Assembly: GCA_020639235.1 (NCBI GenBank)
Contig: JACKHC010000002.1
Span: 124,001-188,000 of the forward strand
From: Phycisphaeraceae bacterium
GTDB lineage: Bacteria; Planctomycetota; Phycisphaerae; Phycisphaerales; UBA1924
DNA: 64,000 bases
Direction of reading: 5' to 3'
Shown: in pieces, positions 16,511 to 24,093 of the stretch
Layout of the letters: every line of letters starts with the position of its first letter
Numbering within the stretch: the stretch's first letter is position 1
The notes under the pieces: generated by a model
Databases searched by the model: none
Told to the model about the DNA's origin: nothing
Seen by the model: the letters and a program-made list of their open reading frames with translations, nothing else
Translations under genes and position numbers: made by a program

Positions 16511-16798
16511 ATGCCGTGTCTTGTCGCCTTGCTGGCGTTAGCCTTTCCGCGGTTGGCGATCGTGCTGGTCGTGATTTTCTCGGATTACATCGGGAACGCG
16601 TATCAGACGACGATCGTGCCGTTCCTGGGATTCCTGTTCATGCCGCTGACGACGCTGGCGTATGCGCTGGCGATCAACGCGCATGGGTCAGTGAGCGGGT
16701 TGTATCTGGTCGTGCTGGTGCTGGCGGTGCTCGCGGACCTAGGTATGGGCGGGTTCGGCGCGCGGGCGAACCGGAACCGGCAAGGTCGGAAGAGTTAG
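16511..16798 (+). CDS. Small hypothetical membrane protein
   Basis: A 95-residue protein with two to three hydrophobic segments (PCLVALLALAFPRLAIVLVV; IVPFLGFLFMPLTTLAYALA; LYLVVLVLAVLADL) and a basic C-terminus. I do not recognise a characterised family; small proteins with a PFLGFLFMPLTTLAYA-like centre occur in diverse bacteria. GGGAGAAC precedes ATG 16511. It follows pgpA by 44 bases, so it may share that operon. Its TAG stop overlaps the TAA stop of the convergent ComM-like gene (TTAG). Confidence 0.6.
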   Translation: MPCLVALLALAFPRLAIVLVVIFSDYIGNAYQTTIVPFLGFLFMPLTTLAYALAINAHGSVSGLYLVVLVLAVLADLGMGGFGARANRNRQGRKS

Positions 16799-18342
16799 AC
16801 GCCTTCGCGATCGAGGAGGCGGTACTGGATGGCTTCGGCGATGTGTGCGATGTCGATGGTCTCGGCGGCGTCGATGTCGGCGATGGTGCGGGCGACGCGG
16901 CGGATTTTGTCGTAGGCGCGGGCGCTGAGCCCGAGTTCGGTGAGGGCGCCGCCGAGCATGGCTCGGGCATCGTCGGTCATCGGCGCGAGGGTATCGAGGT
17001 CTTTGCCGCGGAGGCGGGCGTTGAGCGTTTCGCCCTGGCGGGCGAGTTGTCGCTCGCGGGCTGAGGCGACGCGGTCGCGCATCTGGGCGGTTGATGTGCC
17101 GGGCTTGCGGTCGGTGGCAGAAAGGTCCTTCCACGGCACGGCGGGGGCTTCGACATGGATATCGATGCGGTCGATGAGGGGGCGTGAGATGCGGCCCAGG
17201 TAACGCTTCATTTCGCGACGGCCGGTTTCGTTGGCGGGCATCTCTCCCGAGGCGGTGGGGTTCATCGCGGCGACGAGCATGAAGTTGGCCGGGAATGACG
17301 CGGACGAGTGCGCGCGGGAGATGGTGACATCGCCCGACTCGAGGGGTTGGCGGAGGGTGTCGAGGACGGCGCGGGGGAACTCGGGGAGTTCGTCGAGGAA
17401 TAACACGCCTTGGTGCGCCATGGAGATCTCGCCCGGCGCGGGGACCTTGCCGCCCCCGATGACGGCGATGGCGGAGGCGGTGTGGTGCGGTGTGCGGACA
17501 GGGCGCTTGGTGATGAGGCCGGCGGCGGTGGAGCCGTTGAGGCGGCCGGCTGCGGAATAGATGCGCGTGATCTCGACGGCTTCCTGCGGGGACAACGACG
17601 GGAGGATTCCCGGGAGGGCGCGGGCCATCATGGTTTTGCCGGTGCCGGCGGGCCCGAGCATGAGGATGTTGTGCATGCCCGCAGCTGCGACGGTCATCGC
17701 GCGCTTGACACCCTCCTGGCCTTTGACTTCGGCGAAGTCGATGTCGGCGTTGGTGAGTTGGATGAGGCCGCGGACATCGGCGGGTGGCACGGGTTCGCGC
17801 GGAATCTCGGCGTGGATGAGCGCGACGGCCTCGGCGAGCGTCTGGACACCGTAGACATCGACGCCCTCGACAACGGACGCCTCGGGTGCGTTCTCTGCCG
17901 GGACGACGACGCCCTTGAGGCCTCGCTTGCGCGCGAGTGCGGCGACCGAGAGAGCGCCGCGGATGGGACGGATGCGGCCGTCGAGCGCGAGTTCGCCCGC
18001 GAAGAGGTGGGCGCGGGGGTCGAGGCCGCCTTCGCGTTCGCATCGTGTGCGTGAGATGGAACCGTCGGCGGTGAGCATGCCGATGGCGATGGGCAGGTCG
18101 TAGACGGGCTCCTCCTTGCGGACATCGGCGGGCGCAAGATTCACGAGGATTCGGTTCTGGGGGAACCGGTAGCCGGTGTTGAGAATGGCGGCGCGGACGC
18201 GGTCCATGGACTCTTTGACGGCGGCGTTGGCGAGCCCGACGATCTGTTCGTTGGACATGCCCGCCTCGCCGACATCGACCTCGATCTCGCACGGTTGGGC
18301 GTCGATGCCGGATAGGATGAACGATTGGATTCGTGCCAGCAT
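16795..18342 (-). CDS. comM: ComM/YifB-type magnesium-chelatase-like AAA ATPase
   Basis: A 515-residue protein matching the YifB/ComM family from its first residues (MLARIQSFILSGIDAQPCEIEVDV). An N-terminal Lon-protease-like/ChlI fold region (about 1-170) precedes the AAA core with Walker A GPAGTGKT, and the C-terminal Mg-chelatase lid region includes SARAYDKIRRVARTIADID. In other bacteria ComM is a hexameric branch-migration helicase in recombination of imported DNA. The open frame continues upstream to 19221, but the family start at 18342 is clear. A TATCAC box ends 7 bases before it. Confidence 0.93.
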   Translation of the reverse strand: MLARIQSFILSGIDAQPCEIEVDVGEAGMSNEQIVGLANAAVKESMDRVRAAILNTGYRFPQNRILVNLAPADVRKEEPVYDLPIAIGMLTADGSISRTRCEREGGLDPRAHLFAGELALDGRIRPIRGALSVAALARKRGLKGVVVPAENAPEASVVEGVDVYGVQTLAEAVALIHAEIPREPVPPADVRGLIQLTNADIDFAEVKGQEGVKRAMTVAAAGMHNILMLGPAGTGKTMMARALPGILPSLSPQEAVEITRIYSAAGRLNGSTAAGLITKRPVRTPHHTASAIAVIGGGKVPAPGEISMAHQGVLFLDELPEFPRAVLDTLRQPLESGDVTISRAHSSASFPANFMLVAAMNPTASGEMPANETGRREMKRYLGRISRPLIDRIDIHVEAPAVPWKDLSATDRKPGTSTAQMRDRVASARERQLARQGETLNARLRGKDLDTLAPMTDDARAMLGGALTELGLSARAYDKIRRVARTIADIDAAETIDIAHIAEAIQYRLLDREGV

Positions 18343-18349
18343 GGAGCGC

Positions 18350-18355
18350 GTGATA
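18350..18355 (-). promoter_or_regulatory. -10-like hexamer TATCAC for the ComM-like gene
   Basis: On the minus strand TATCAC is followed by 7 bases and the ATG at 18342; there is no Shine-Dalgarno, so a leaderless start is likely. Confidence 0.35.
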
Positions 18356-18399
18356 CCCGAACGAAATCCGTTCGTCAATGGTCTGTTAGGAAAAAGATC

Positions 18400-19182
18400 T
18401 TGCAAAATAACCCGAACAACCGGTTTGCGGTGCCTGAGGACCGATTGACGCGGTTTTCGAGCCGGGCGGAGGACTATGCGAAGTTCCGGCCTTCGTATCC
18501 GGCGGCGGCGATCGACGCGATTCTGGCGGGCATGGGGGAGCCCACGGGGCTGATCTGCCTGGATGTGGGTTCGGGGACGGGGATCTCGGCGCGGCTTCTG
18601 GCGGAGCGTGGGTGTCGAGTGATCGCGGTGGAGCCGAACGAAGCGATGCGCGAGAGGGCGGAGTTGCACGCGCGGGTGACGATGCGCGGGGGAAATGCGG
18701 AAGAGACCGGGGCTGAAGACGGGAGCATGGATGTTGTGCTGGCGGCGCAGGCGTATCACTGGTTCGATGAACCCAAGGCGTTGGCGGAGTTCGCGCGGGT
18801 GCTCCGCGCGGGTGGTCGGCTGGCAGTGATGTGGAATGTTCCCGATGAGCGCACCGAGAGCGGCCGGGGTTACCGGGAGATCATGCTGCGGTACGCGACG
18901 GAGCCCCCCACTTCGCCATGGAACAACTTCTGCGCGCCGCGGCTCGAGGGCGATGCGCGATTCATGGGCCACAGGACCGTGGAGATTCCGTCGGGGCAGG
19001 TGCTGGACTGCGCGGGGTTGATCGGGCGGGCGGGATCGGCTTCGTATGTGCCCAAGCACGGTCGGGCGCGGGAGCAGATGGAGGCGGACCTGGCGCACTT
19101 GTATTCGCGGTGTGAGCGCGATGGCGTGTTCACGCTCGCGTATGTGACGCGGGTGCATCTTGCGGAGAGGACGGAGCGTTGA
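18400..19182 (+). CDS. Class I SAM-dependent methyltransferase
   Basis: About 260 residues. The SAM-binding motif I is LICLDVGSGTGISARLL, motif post-I VIAVEPNEAMRERAE, and motif II DGSMDVVLAAQAYHWF; the F-x-x-R-A-x-x-Y-x-x-F-R-P-S-Y-P lead-in is typical of the UbiE/Tam-like group. The substrate is unknown. The start is uncertain: TTG 18400 follows AGGA at reasonable spacing and is preferred; GTG 18430 (giving MPEDRLTRF) or TTG 18325 are alternatives, the last overlapping the divergent ComM-like gene. It overlaps the following haemoglobin gene by four bases. Confidence 0.85.
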   Translation: MQNNPNNRFAVPEDRLTRFSSRAEDYAKFRPSYPAAAIDAILAGMGEPTGLICLDVGSGTGISARLLAERGCRVIAVEPNEAMRERAELHARVTMRGGNAEETGAEDGSMDVVLAAQAYHWFDEPKALAEFARVLRAGGRLAVMWNVPDERTESGRGYREIMLRYATEPPTSPWNNFCAPRLEGDARFMGHRTVEIPSGQVLDCAGLIGRAGSASYVPKHGRAREQMEADLAHLYSRCERDGVFTLAYVTRVHLAERTER

Positions 19183-19598
19183 TCGAGCCGACGCGAACAC
19201 CGGAGGGATGCGCGCACCCATGGGGTGAAGCGCCGACGCCTTACGAGGAACTCGGCGGGGACGCGGCGGTACGGGCGCTGGTGGATGATTTCTATGACTA
19301 CATGGACGCGGAGTCGCCTGTTGTGCGCGCGATGCACCCGGAGGATCTGGGCGAGTCGCGCGACAAATTGTATGAGTTCCTGAGCGGGTGGCTGGGCGGG
19401 CCGCCGATTTACCACGAGAAGCGGGGCCATCCGCGTCTTCGCGCGCGGCACATGCCCTTTGCGATTGATCAGCGTGCGGTGGACGAGTGGCTTCGTTGCA
19501 TGGGGCTTGCGATGGACAAGCGGGGCGTGGCGGGGGCGCTGCGGGCCTTTATGGACGCGAAGCTGGATCATCTGGCCAACTTCATGCGGAACCGGTGA
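19179..19598 (+). CDS. Group II truncated haemoglobin
   Basis: A 139-residue haem protein of the 2-on-2 globin group. The order YEELGGDAAVRALVDDFYDYM, then LYEFLSGWLGGPPIY and RLRARHMPFAI matches group II, with His near 91 as the proximal haem ligand and the FY pair of the CD/B10 region near 38-39. Such proteins bind O2, NO or peroxide and act in redox protection. It begins at TTG 19179, overlapping the methyltransferase stop (TTGA), so the pair is co-translated. An N-terminal 20-residue extension precedes the globin fold. Confidence 0.9.
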   Translation: MIEPTRTPEGCAHPWGEAPTPYEELGGDAAVRALVDDFYDYMDAESPVVRAMHPEDLGESRDKLYEFLSGWLGGPPIYHEKRGHPRLRARHMPFAIDQRAVDEWLRCMGLAMDKRGVAGALRAFMDAKLDHLANFMRNR

Positions 19599-19661
19599 CG
19601 CCGCCGGGTGTCACACATAGGATGCGGGTATCACTGCGCCCGTAGGCGAAGGAGCGGCACG

Positions 19662-20933
19662 ATGAGCGGGACGATCGCTTGGCGGACGATGGCGGTAGCG
19701 ACGATGCTCGCGATGCTGGGTGTCTCGGCGCTGGCGCGGCCTCCCAAACCCGCTCCGAGCCCGGACCCCCGTCCGCGTGCGCTGACGCGCCACGAGTTCA
19801 ACTACAAGGACTGGACCGTGAGCCCGATCGTGCGGCTGCACTCGTACCAGTTCCGCACGGACCCGAACGAGGTACCGGCGTCGACATCGCCGACGGTGCT
19901 GGACGCGGTCGCGATGATCTATCCGCTGATCGCGGGGAGCGCGATGCACGATGTGTATCTGGATCGTGTGACGTCGGAGTTCTCGCTCGGGAACAAGAAG
20001 CTGGACCTGCGGCCTCGGACGCTTCCCAACTATCAGGGCGGGACGATGCTGGCTGTGTGGGAAGCGAAGGACATTCACTCGACGGAGGCGTTGCAGCTGC
20101 GCGTTGATATCCCGATGACGTGCTATGAGACGCGAATCGATGAAGACATCGCGCTGACCTATGACTGGCCGACAGGCGAGTACAAGCCGATGATCGCGTC
20201 GTGCCTTGAGCCGCAGTTGTATGTGGAGCCGGGGCATCCCGCGATTCAGAAGTTGGTGCAGGAGTGGACGAAGGGGAATGTGAAGAACGCGAAGCCGTAC
20301 CTGGCGGCGAAGTATCTGGCGGGGAAGGTTGTCGAGCACTTCCAGCCCACGGAGGGGGACTATGAGTCGGCGGGGCGCGGGCCGGAACGGGGGAAGGTGA
20401 CGGCGGTGCTCCTTGAGGGTTTTAATGTGCACGGCGCGGCGTACGCTGCGGAGCGCCGGCGCGGATCGCGGTTCGACATGGCGTGCCTGTTGACGGCGGT
20501 GTACCGGGGTGCGGGGATTCCGGCGCGGATGGTGATCGGGCTTGATCTGGAGAAAACGCGCGAGAGCAATATCCCGGTGCTGCGCGCGTGGACCGAGTTC
20601 TATCTGTACGACGAGGCGGCGGAAGCGGGTGAGTGGATTCCGGTGGACATCGTGAAGCAGCGCGAGTTTTCAAGCCGTATGCCGCCGCTCAAGCAGCGGT
20701 GGCAGTTCTTCGGGCACAACGAGGAGTTCGACCAGATGGCGCCGCTGGCGTATCACTGGCTGCCGCCGACCGCGAACACCAACACGGGCCCGCCCGGCGT
20801 GTGGGGTTGGATTCCGAGCCCGGGGGTTCCGGCGGTGGATGCGGAGTTGCAGTTTGTCTACAACGAGACTTCACGGCGCGGCGATGACCCGAAGGAGTGG
20901 TGGGAGCGCCCGAAGCAGCAGCCGATGCAATGA
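19662..20933 (+). CDS. Exported transglutaminase-fold protein with substituted active site
   Basis: A 423-residue exported protein with a signal peptide (hydrophobic 10-25). The C-terminal half has the transglutaminase-like core: RFDMACLLTAVYRGAGIPARMV, then RAWTEFYLY and EWIPVD. Against the usual Cys-His-Asp pattern (C-x-D-x-A-x-L ... GIPAR, H-A-W, D), the Cys position is Arg near 270 and the His position is Arg near 308; only Asp near 329 remains. The fold is therefore recognisable but catalysis is doubtful. The start at 19662 follows GGAGCGG. A structured repeat begins right after its stop. Confidence 0.75.
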   Translation: MSGTIAWRTMAVATMLAMLGVSALARPPKPAPSPDPRPRALTRHEFNYKDWTVSPIVRLHSYQFRTDPNEVPASTSPTVLDAVAMIYPLIAGSAMHDVYLDRVTSEFSLGNKKLDLRPRTLPNYQGGTMLAVWEAKDIHSTEALQLRVDIPMTCYETRIDEDIALTYDWPTGEYKPMIASCLEPQLYVEPGHPAIQKLVQEWTKGNVKNAKPYLAAKYLAGKVVEHFQPTEGDYESAGRGPERGKVTAVLLEGFNVHGAAYAAERRRGSRFDMACLLTAVYRGAGIPARMVIGLDLEKTRESNIPVLRAWTEFYLYDEAAEAGEWIPVDIVKQREFSSRMPPLKQRWQFFGHNEEFDQMAPLAYHWLPPTANTNTGPPGVWGWIPSPGVPAVDAELQFVYNETSRRGDDPKEWWERPKQQPMQ

Positions 20934-21005
20934 AGAAGTCGCGTGGCCGCGAGTAGGCACGCGACTTGAGGACTTGCAGACCGGCTCGCGTCAAGCCGCT
21001 CGCCT
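20934..21005 (+). repeat. Structured post-stop element, copy B
   Basis: Starts at the base after the stop of the transglutaminase-fold gene. A perfect 8-bp stem, GTCGCGTG (20938-20945) with CACGCGAC (20958-20965), extends to 10 bp with flanking A-T pairs. The core AGACCGGCTCGCG is at 20978-20990 and GCCGCTC at 20995-21001. The same core and offset occur in copy A at 15104. It lies between convergent genes. Confidence 0.6.
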
Positions 21006-21034
21006 GCTAAAGGGGTCGCTTCGTCGATCGGTGC

Positions 21035-22366
21035 TCATGGCGCACTGGGTGCGACCGACACGATGACCTCGGCGCTGTTGGACTCGGAGAAGATCGATTC
21101 GGCGGCGGACTCCATGTCTTCGCGTGTGAGATTGTTGAGGCGGCCGCGGAGTGTTGGCCAGTTGATGCCCATGAGTTCGGCGCGGCCGAGGGCGAACGCG
21201 ACGCCGTATGGGTTGTTGACGAGCGCGGCCTCGGGGACATCCGTTGAGCCGAACATCCACCCGAACTGCATCGCGGTCATGGGCGTGTCGACGGGCTTGT
21301 CGGCTGACTCGATCGTGGCGGCTTTGATGAGTTCGTCGATTTTGTCGCGAGCGTTATCGAGCTCGTCCTCGGAAGTAGCGGTAGCGGCGATATAGAGCGT
21401 GTGGGGGTCGTCGATCAGGGCGTACTGGACGGGCGGCGCATCGCCCGGCTTGTAAGAGGCCATGGCCTTCTGGAACAGGCGCGTGATGTGGACGAGGAAG
21501 GGCGCGTAGTGCGGGGAGTCCGGAGCGGGCGCGGCGATGGCGCGGGTGATGACGATGGGGGCTCCCTGATTCCAGTCCGCGGCATCGATGGCGATTGATT
21601 GCGGCGGGACATCGGCAAGGTTGGCGCGGTTACGCATCGGCGGCGGCGCATCGCCGGATTCGATGTCGGCGACGTGCTGTTCTATGAGTGCGCGGGTTTG
21701 GTCGGCGTCGAAGCCGCCCGCGATGACGACAAGAGCGTTGCGGGGCTTGTAATACGCGTCGGCGAACCTCTGGGCCTGATCGACGGTGACGGCGCGAAGT
21801 TGGTCGATAAGGCCGCCCTTGCGGAAGCCCTCGCCCGACGGGCGGATGGCTTCGCGGGCGAGGTTCATGGATGCGAGATGTGGGATGCCGCCGAACATGT
21901 TGGAGAGTTCGAGCTCGAGTCGGGGGAGTTCGCGGTCGAGGTCTGATTGCGTGATGGTGAGCCCTTCCAGGCGCGCTGCGAGGTCGTCGAGTTCGGATTC
22001 AAGGTGTTCATTCGGGAAGACGGTCGCGAGTACGGTGTAGTCCTCGCCGGTCTGCGCGTTGGCGCCGCCGAGCGGAGGCGCGTAAGTGGTGAACCACACT
22101 TCGGCGGTGCGGGCGGGGATGTTGCCCGCGGCGGCGGTGACGAGGAGATGCTCCATCATGTGGGCCATGCCGCTAGCGCCCGCGGGGTCGTGGCGCTCGC
22201 CGATGGTGAAGAGCGTGACGAGTGCTGTGGATTGTGCGCCATCGATGGGCCGGAGGATGACGCGCATGCCGTTGTCGAGCGTGAAGCGTTCGGCATTACC
22301 GGCGTGCGTCGTTGTGGTGGTTGCTGCGAATGTGAGCGCACAGAGGGCGCGGGTGATGATGTTCAT
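21035..22366 (-). CDS. Exported M16 family zinc peptidase
   Basis: A 443-residue protein with a signal peptide (MNIITRALCALTFAA). The inverted zinc motif HMMEH (69-73) is intact, and ELPRLELELSNMFGG around 150 supplies the distal Glu; FADAYYKPRNALVVIAGG marks the end of the first M16 domain. Length is that of a two-domain single-chain pitrilysin-family protease, likely periplasmic. ATG 22366 follows GGAG at 8 bases; an open frame extends upstream but lacks a start site. It is the last gene of the GntR-led operon. Confidence 0.85.
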   Translation of the reverse strand: MNIITRALCALTFAATTTTTHAGNAERFTLDNGMRVILRPIDGAQSTALVTLFTIGERHDPAGASGMAHMMEHLLVTAAAGNIPARTAEVWFTTYAPPLGGANAQTGEDYTVLATVFPNEHLESELDDLAARLEGLTITQSDLDRELPRLELELSNMFGGIPHLASMNLAREAIRPSGEGFRKGGLIDQLRAVTVDQAQRFADAYYKPRNALVVIAGGFDADQTRALIEQHVADIESGDAPPPMRNRANLADVPPQSIAIDAADWNQGAPIVITRAIAAPAPDSPHYAPFLVHITRLFQKAMASYKPGDAPPVQYALIDDPHTLYIAATATSEDELDNARDKIDELIKAATIESADKPVDTPMTAMQFGWMFGSTDVPEAALVNNPYGVAFALGRAELMGINWPTLRGRLNNLTREDMESAAESIFSESNSAEVIVSVAPSAP

Positions 22367-22397
22367 CGGTGATCTCCTGTTGTCGGAGCGACGGTGG

Positions 22398-23264
22398 TTA
22401 CGCGGTTGCGGGTTGGTGTTCGCGTTCGAGTCTGCGGAGGATGGTGTTGACGCGGACGCGTCGGCGGTCGATGTAGATTCCCCCTGCTGCCCCTGTGACA
22501 CCCAGGAGCGAGCCGCCGATGGCGCCGGCCCAACCGAGCGCTTGATGGGCCGCGACTCCGTCGATCCACGCGAGGGCGACCATGGCGCCGGTCATGGCGA
22601 TGGCCATGGTGAGGAAGAGCCCGGCGAAGAACCATGCTTTGGCGTTGCGGAGCGATGTGTAGGCGCTGGCGAGTTCTGGGGAACGGGAAGCGTCCATGGG
22701 TTCGGGCTCGCGCATCGCGGCGCGAATGCCCAGCGGGAGCGTGAGGAGCATGGTCGGGGCCATCGTTGCGGAGACGATGAGCGCGACGAGCCACTGCCTC
22801 CATTGCGGAGTCGATAGACCGGCGTCGGACATGTCGGAGAGCAACGGGCGGAGGGCGATAGCGATGATGCCGGCGGCGCAGAGCGCCCACGCGATGATCC
22901 AGAGTGACTTGGGGATGGGAGAGGTGTGGGCGCGGTCGCCGGTGAGAGAGGCGGTGCGGACGGCGGGCTGGGCGTTGTGCGGCTGGCCCCACGCGGGGTT
23001 CTTGGCGCGCATCGCGGGCATCGCGAGGAAGAAGAAGAGCGGGAAGAAGAGCGGCCAAGTGTAGACGGCAGGCCGGACTCCGAATGTTCGCCAGACCAGA
23101 AGTGTGACGCCGATGGCGGCGACGGTCGCCAGCACGAGGATGAATAGCTTGCGCTCGGCGGTCGCGGGGTCGGCGTCGGGATCGTCTGTCGGTCGGACGC
23201 TGAGCGCGAAGACGATGGGCGAGATGAGCATGGCGATGGTGAAGAGGAGCCACCAGGCGTTCAT
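22398..23264 (-). CDS. Multi-pass membrane protein of unknown function
   Basis: A 288-residue protein with about seven hydrophobic segments (for example WWLLFTIAMLISPIVFALSV, LWIIAWALCAAGIIAIAL, WFFAGLFLTMAIAMTGAMVAL, GWAGAIGGSLLGVTGAAGGIY) and a basic C-terminus. I do not recognise the family. Its ATG (23264) overlaps the stop of the GntR gene (ATGA), and the M16 peptidase follows after 31 bases, so all three form one operon. Regulator plus membrane protein pairs under YtrA-type GntR factors often respond to envelope stress; this is an inference from context only. Confidence 0.65.
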   Translation of the reverse strand: MNAWWLLFTIAMLISPIVFALSVRPTDDPDADPATAERKLFILVLATVAAIGVTLLVWRTFGVRPAVYTWPLFFPLFFFLAMPAMRAKNPAWGQPHNAQPAVRTASLTGDRAHTSPIPKSLWIIAWALCAAGIIAIALRPLLSDMSDAGLSTPQWRQWLVALIVSATMAPTMLLTLPLGIRAAMREPEPMDASRSPELASAYTSLRNAKAWFFAGLFLTMAIAMTGAMVALAWIDGVAAHQALGWAGAIGGSLLGVTGAAGGIYIDRRRVRVNTILRRLEREHQPATA

Positions 23265-23671
23265 GACGGTTCTCCTTTCTGGTTGGCGTCGGGCCAATAG
23301 CGATTGAGCAGGTCGGCGATGAGTTGCGTGGCGTCGTCACGGGAGAGGGCCGCGAGCTTCATGTCCGCCACGGCGGCGGTGAGTGTGGACTCGAGTCGGG
23401 CGCGGACTTCGGCGGGCGAGCCGGTGGGGCGTTCGGTGGCGGCGGTGACGCGGGTGCCCCGGCCTCGCGCTGTGCGGACGAGGCCGTCGGCCTCGAGGGC
23501 GCGGTAGGCGCGGGCCACGGTGTTGAGATTGACCCCGAGATCGCCCGCGAGCTGGCGAACGGGGGGCAGTTCATCGCCCGGGTTCAGGGACCCCAGCGCG
23601 ATAAGGGCTCGGATTCCTGCGAGAATCTGCTCGCCGATGGGGACCGGGCTGTCGAGGCGGACCGAGAGCAT
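23261..23671 (-). CDS. GntR-family (YtrA-type) transcriptional regulator
   Basis: A 136-residue regulator with an N-terminal winged helix: PIGEQILAGIRALIALGSLNPGDELPPVRQLAGDLGVNLNTVARAYRALEADGLVRTARGRGTRV, the GntR pattern. The effector domain is only about 60 residues, typical of the YtrA subfamily. A perfect palindrome (23678-23700) lies between this gene and the divergent operon, with TACTAT 6 bases before its ATG, so autorepression is likely. Confidence 0.9.
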   Translation of the reverse strand: MLSVRLDSPVPIGEQILAGIRALIALGSLNPGDELPPVRQLAGDLGVNLNTVARAYRALEADGLVRTARGRGTRVTAATERPTGSPAEVRARLESTLTAAVADMKLAALSRDDATQLIADLLNRYWPDANQKGEPS

Positions 23672-23677
23672 GACCCA

Positions 23678-23700
23678 ATAGTATCATACTGTGATACTAT
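23678..23700. promoter_or_regulatory. Operator palindrome of the GntR regulator
   Basis: ATAGTATCA-tactg-TGATACTAT: perfect 9+9 inverted repeat. Its proximal arm includes the minus-strand -10-like TACTAT (23683-23678), 6 bases before the GntR ATG, so bound protein would block that promoter. The AT-rich palindrome in GC-rich DNA and the GTATCA/TGATAC core fit YtrA-type operators. Confidence 0.75.
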
Positions 23701-23739
23701 GGCAAGTGTGGTGGAAGAAAAACCTGTCAGAATGCGTTG

Positions 23740-24093
23740 ATGGCGGGCATGGACTGGTTTCTGGCCATTCTGGGCGGGTATCTGGCGATTGGTGCCGTGT
23801 TCGCGGTGGCATTTGTGACTCGCGGAGCGGAGCGGATCGACGCGAACGCCCGTGGGGCGGGCTGGGGCTTCCGGTTGATGGCTGTTCCGGGGTCGGCGGC
23901 TTTGTGGCCGTGGCTCGCGATGAAATGGGCTCGTCCTCGAAGAGTCGTGACGCTCACGCCCCGGGACACGCTGGCGCACCGGCGGGTGCACCTGCTGGCT
24001 TGGTGTGTGATCCCGTTGTTGGTTGTGGCAATTGTCGCGTGGGGTTGGCTCGGGGGCGTTGATCCGACGGGGGTCGGGGCGGTGTCACCATGA
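23740..24093 (+). CDS. Small membrane protein heading the Rieske operon
   Basis: About 117 residues with two hydrophobic segments (MDWFLAILGGYLAIGAVFAVAFV near the start; LLAWCVIPLLVVAIVAWGWLGG near the end) separated by a basic loop that contains WLAMKWARP. I do not recognise a family. ATG 23740 is preferred over TTG 23737 and ATG 23749. Its stop overlaps the start of the Rieske fusion gene (ATGA), so it is probably a partner or assembly factor of that protein. Confidence 0.65.
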   Translation: MAGMDWFLAILGGYLAIGAVFAVAFVTRGAERIDANARGAGWGFRLMAVPGSAALWPWLAMKWARPRRVVTLTPRDTLAHRRVHLLAWCVIPLLVVAIVAWGWLGGVDPTGVGAVSP

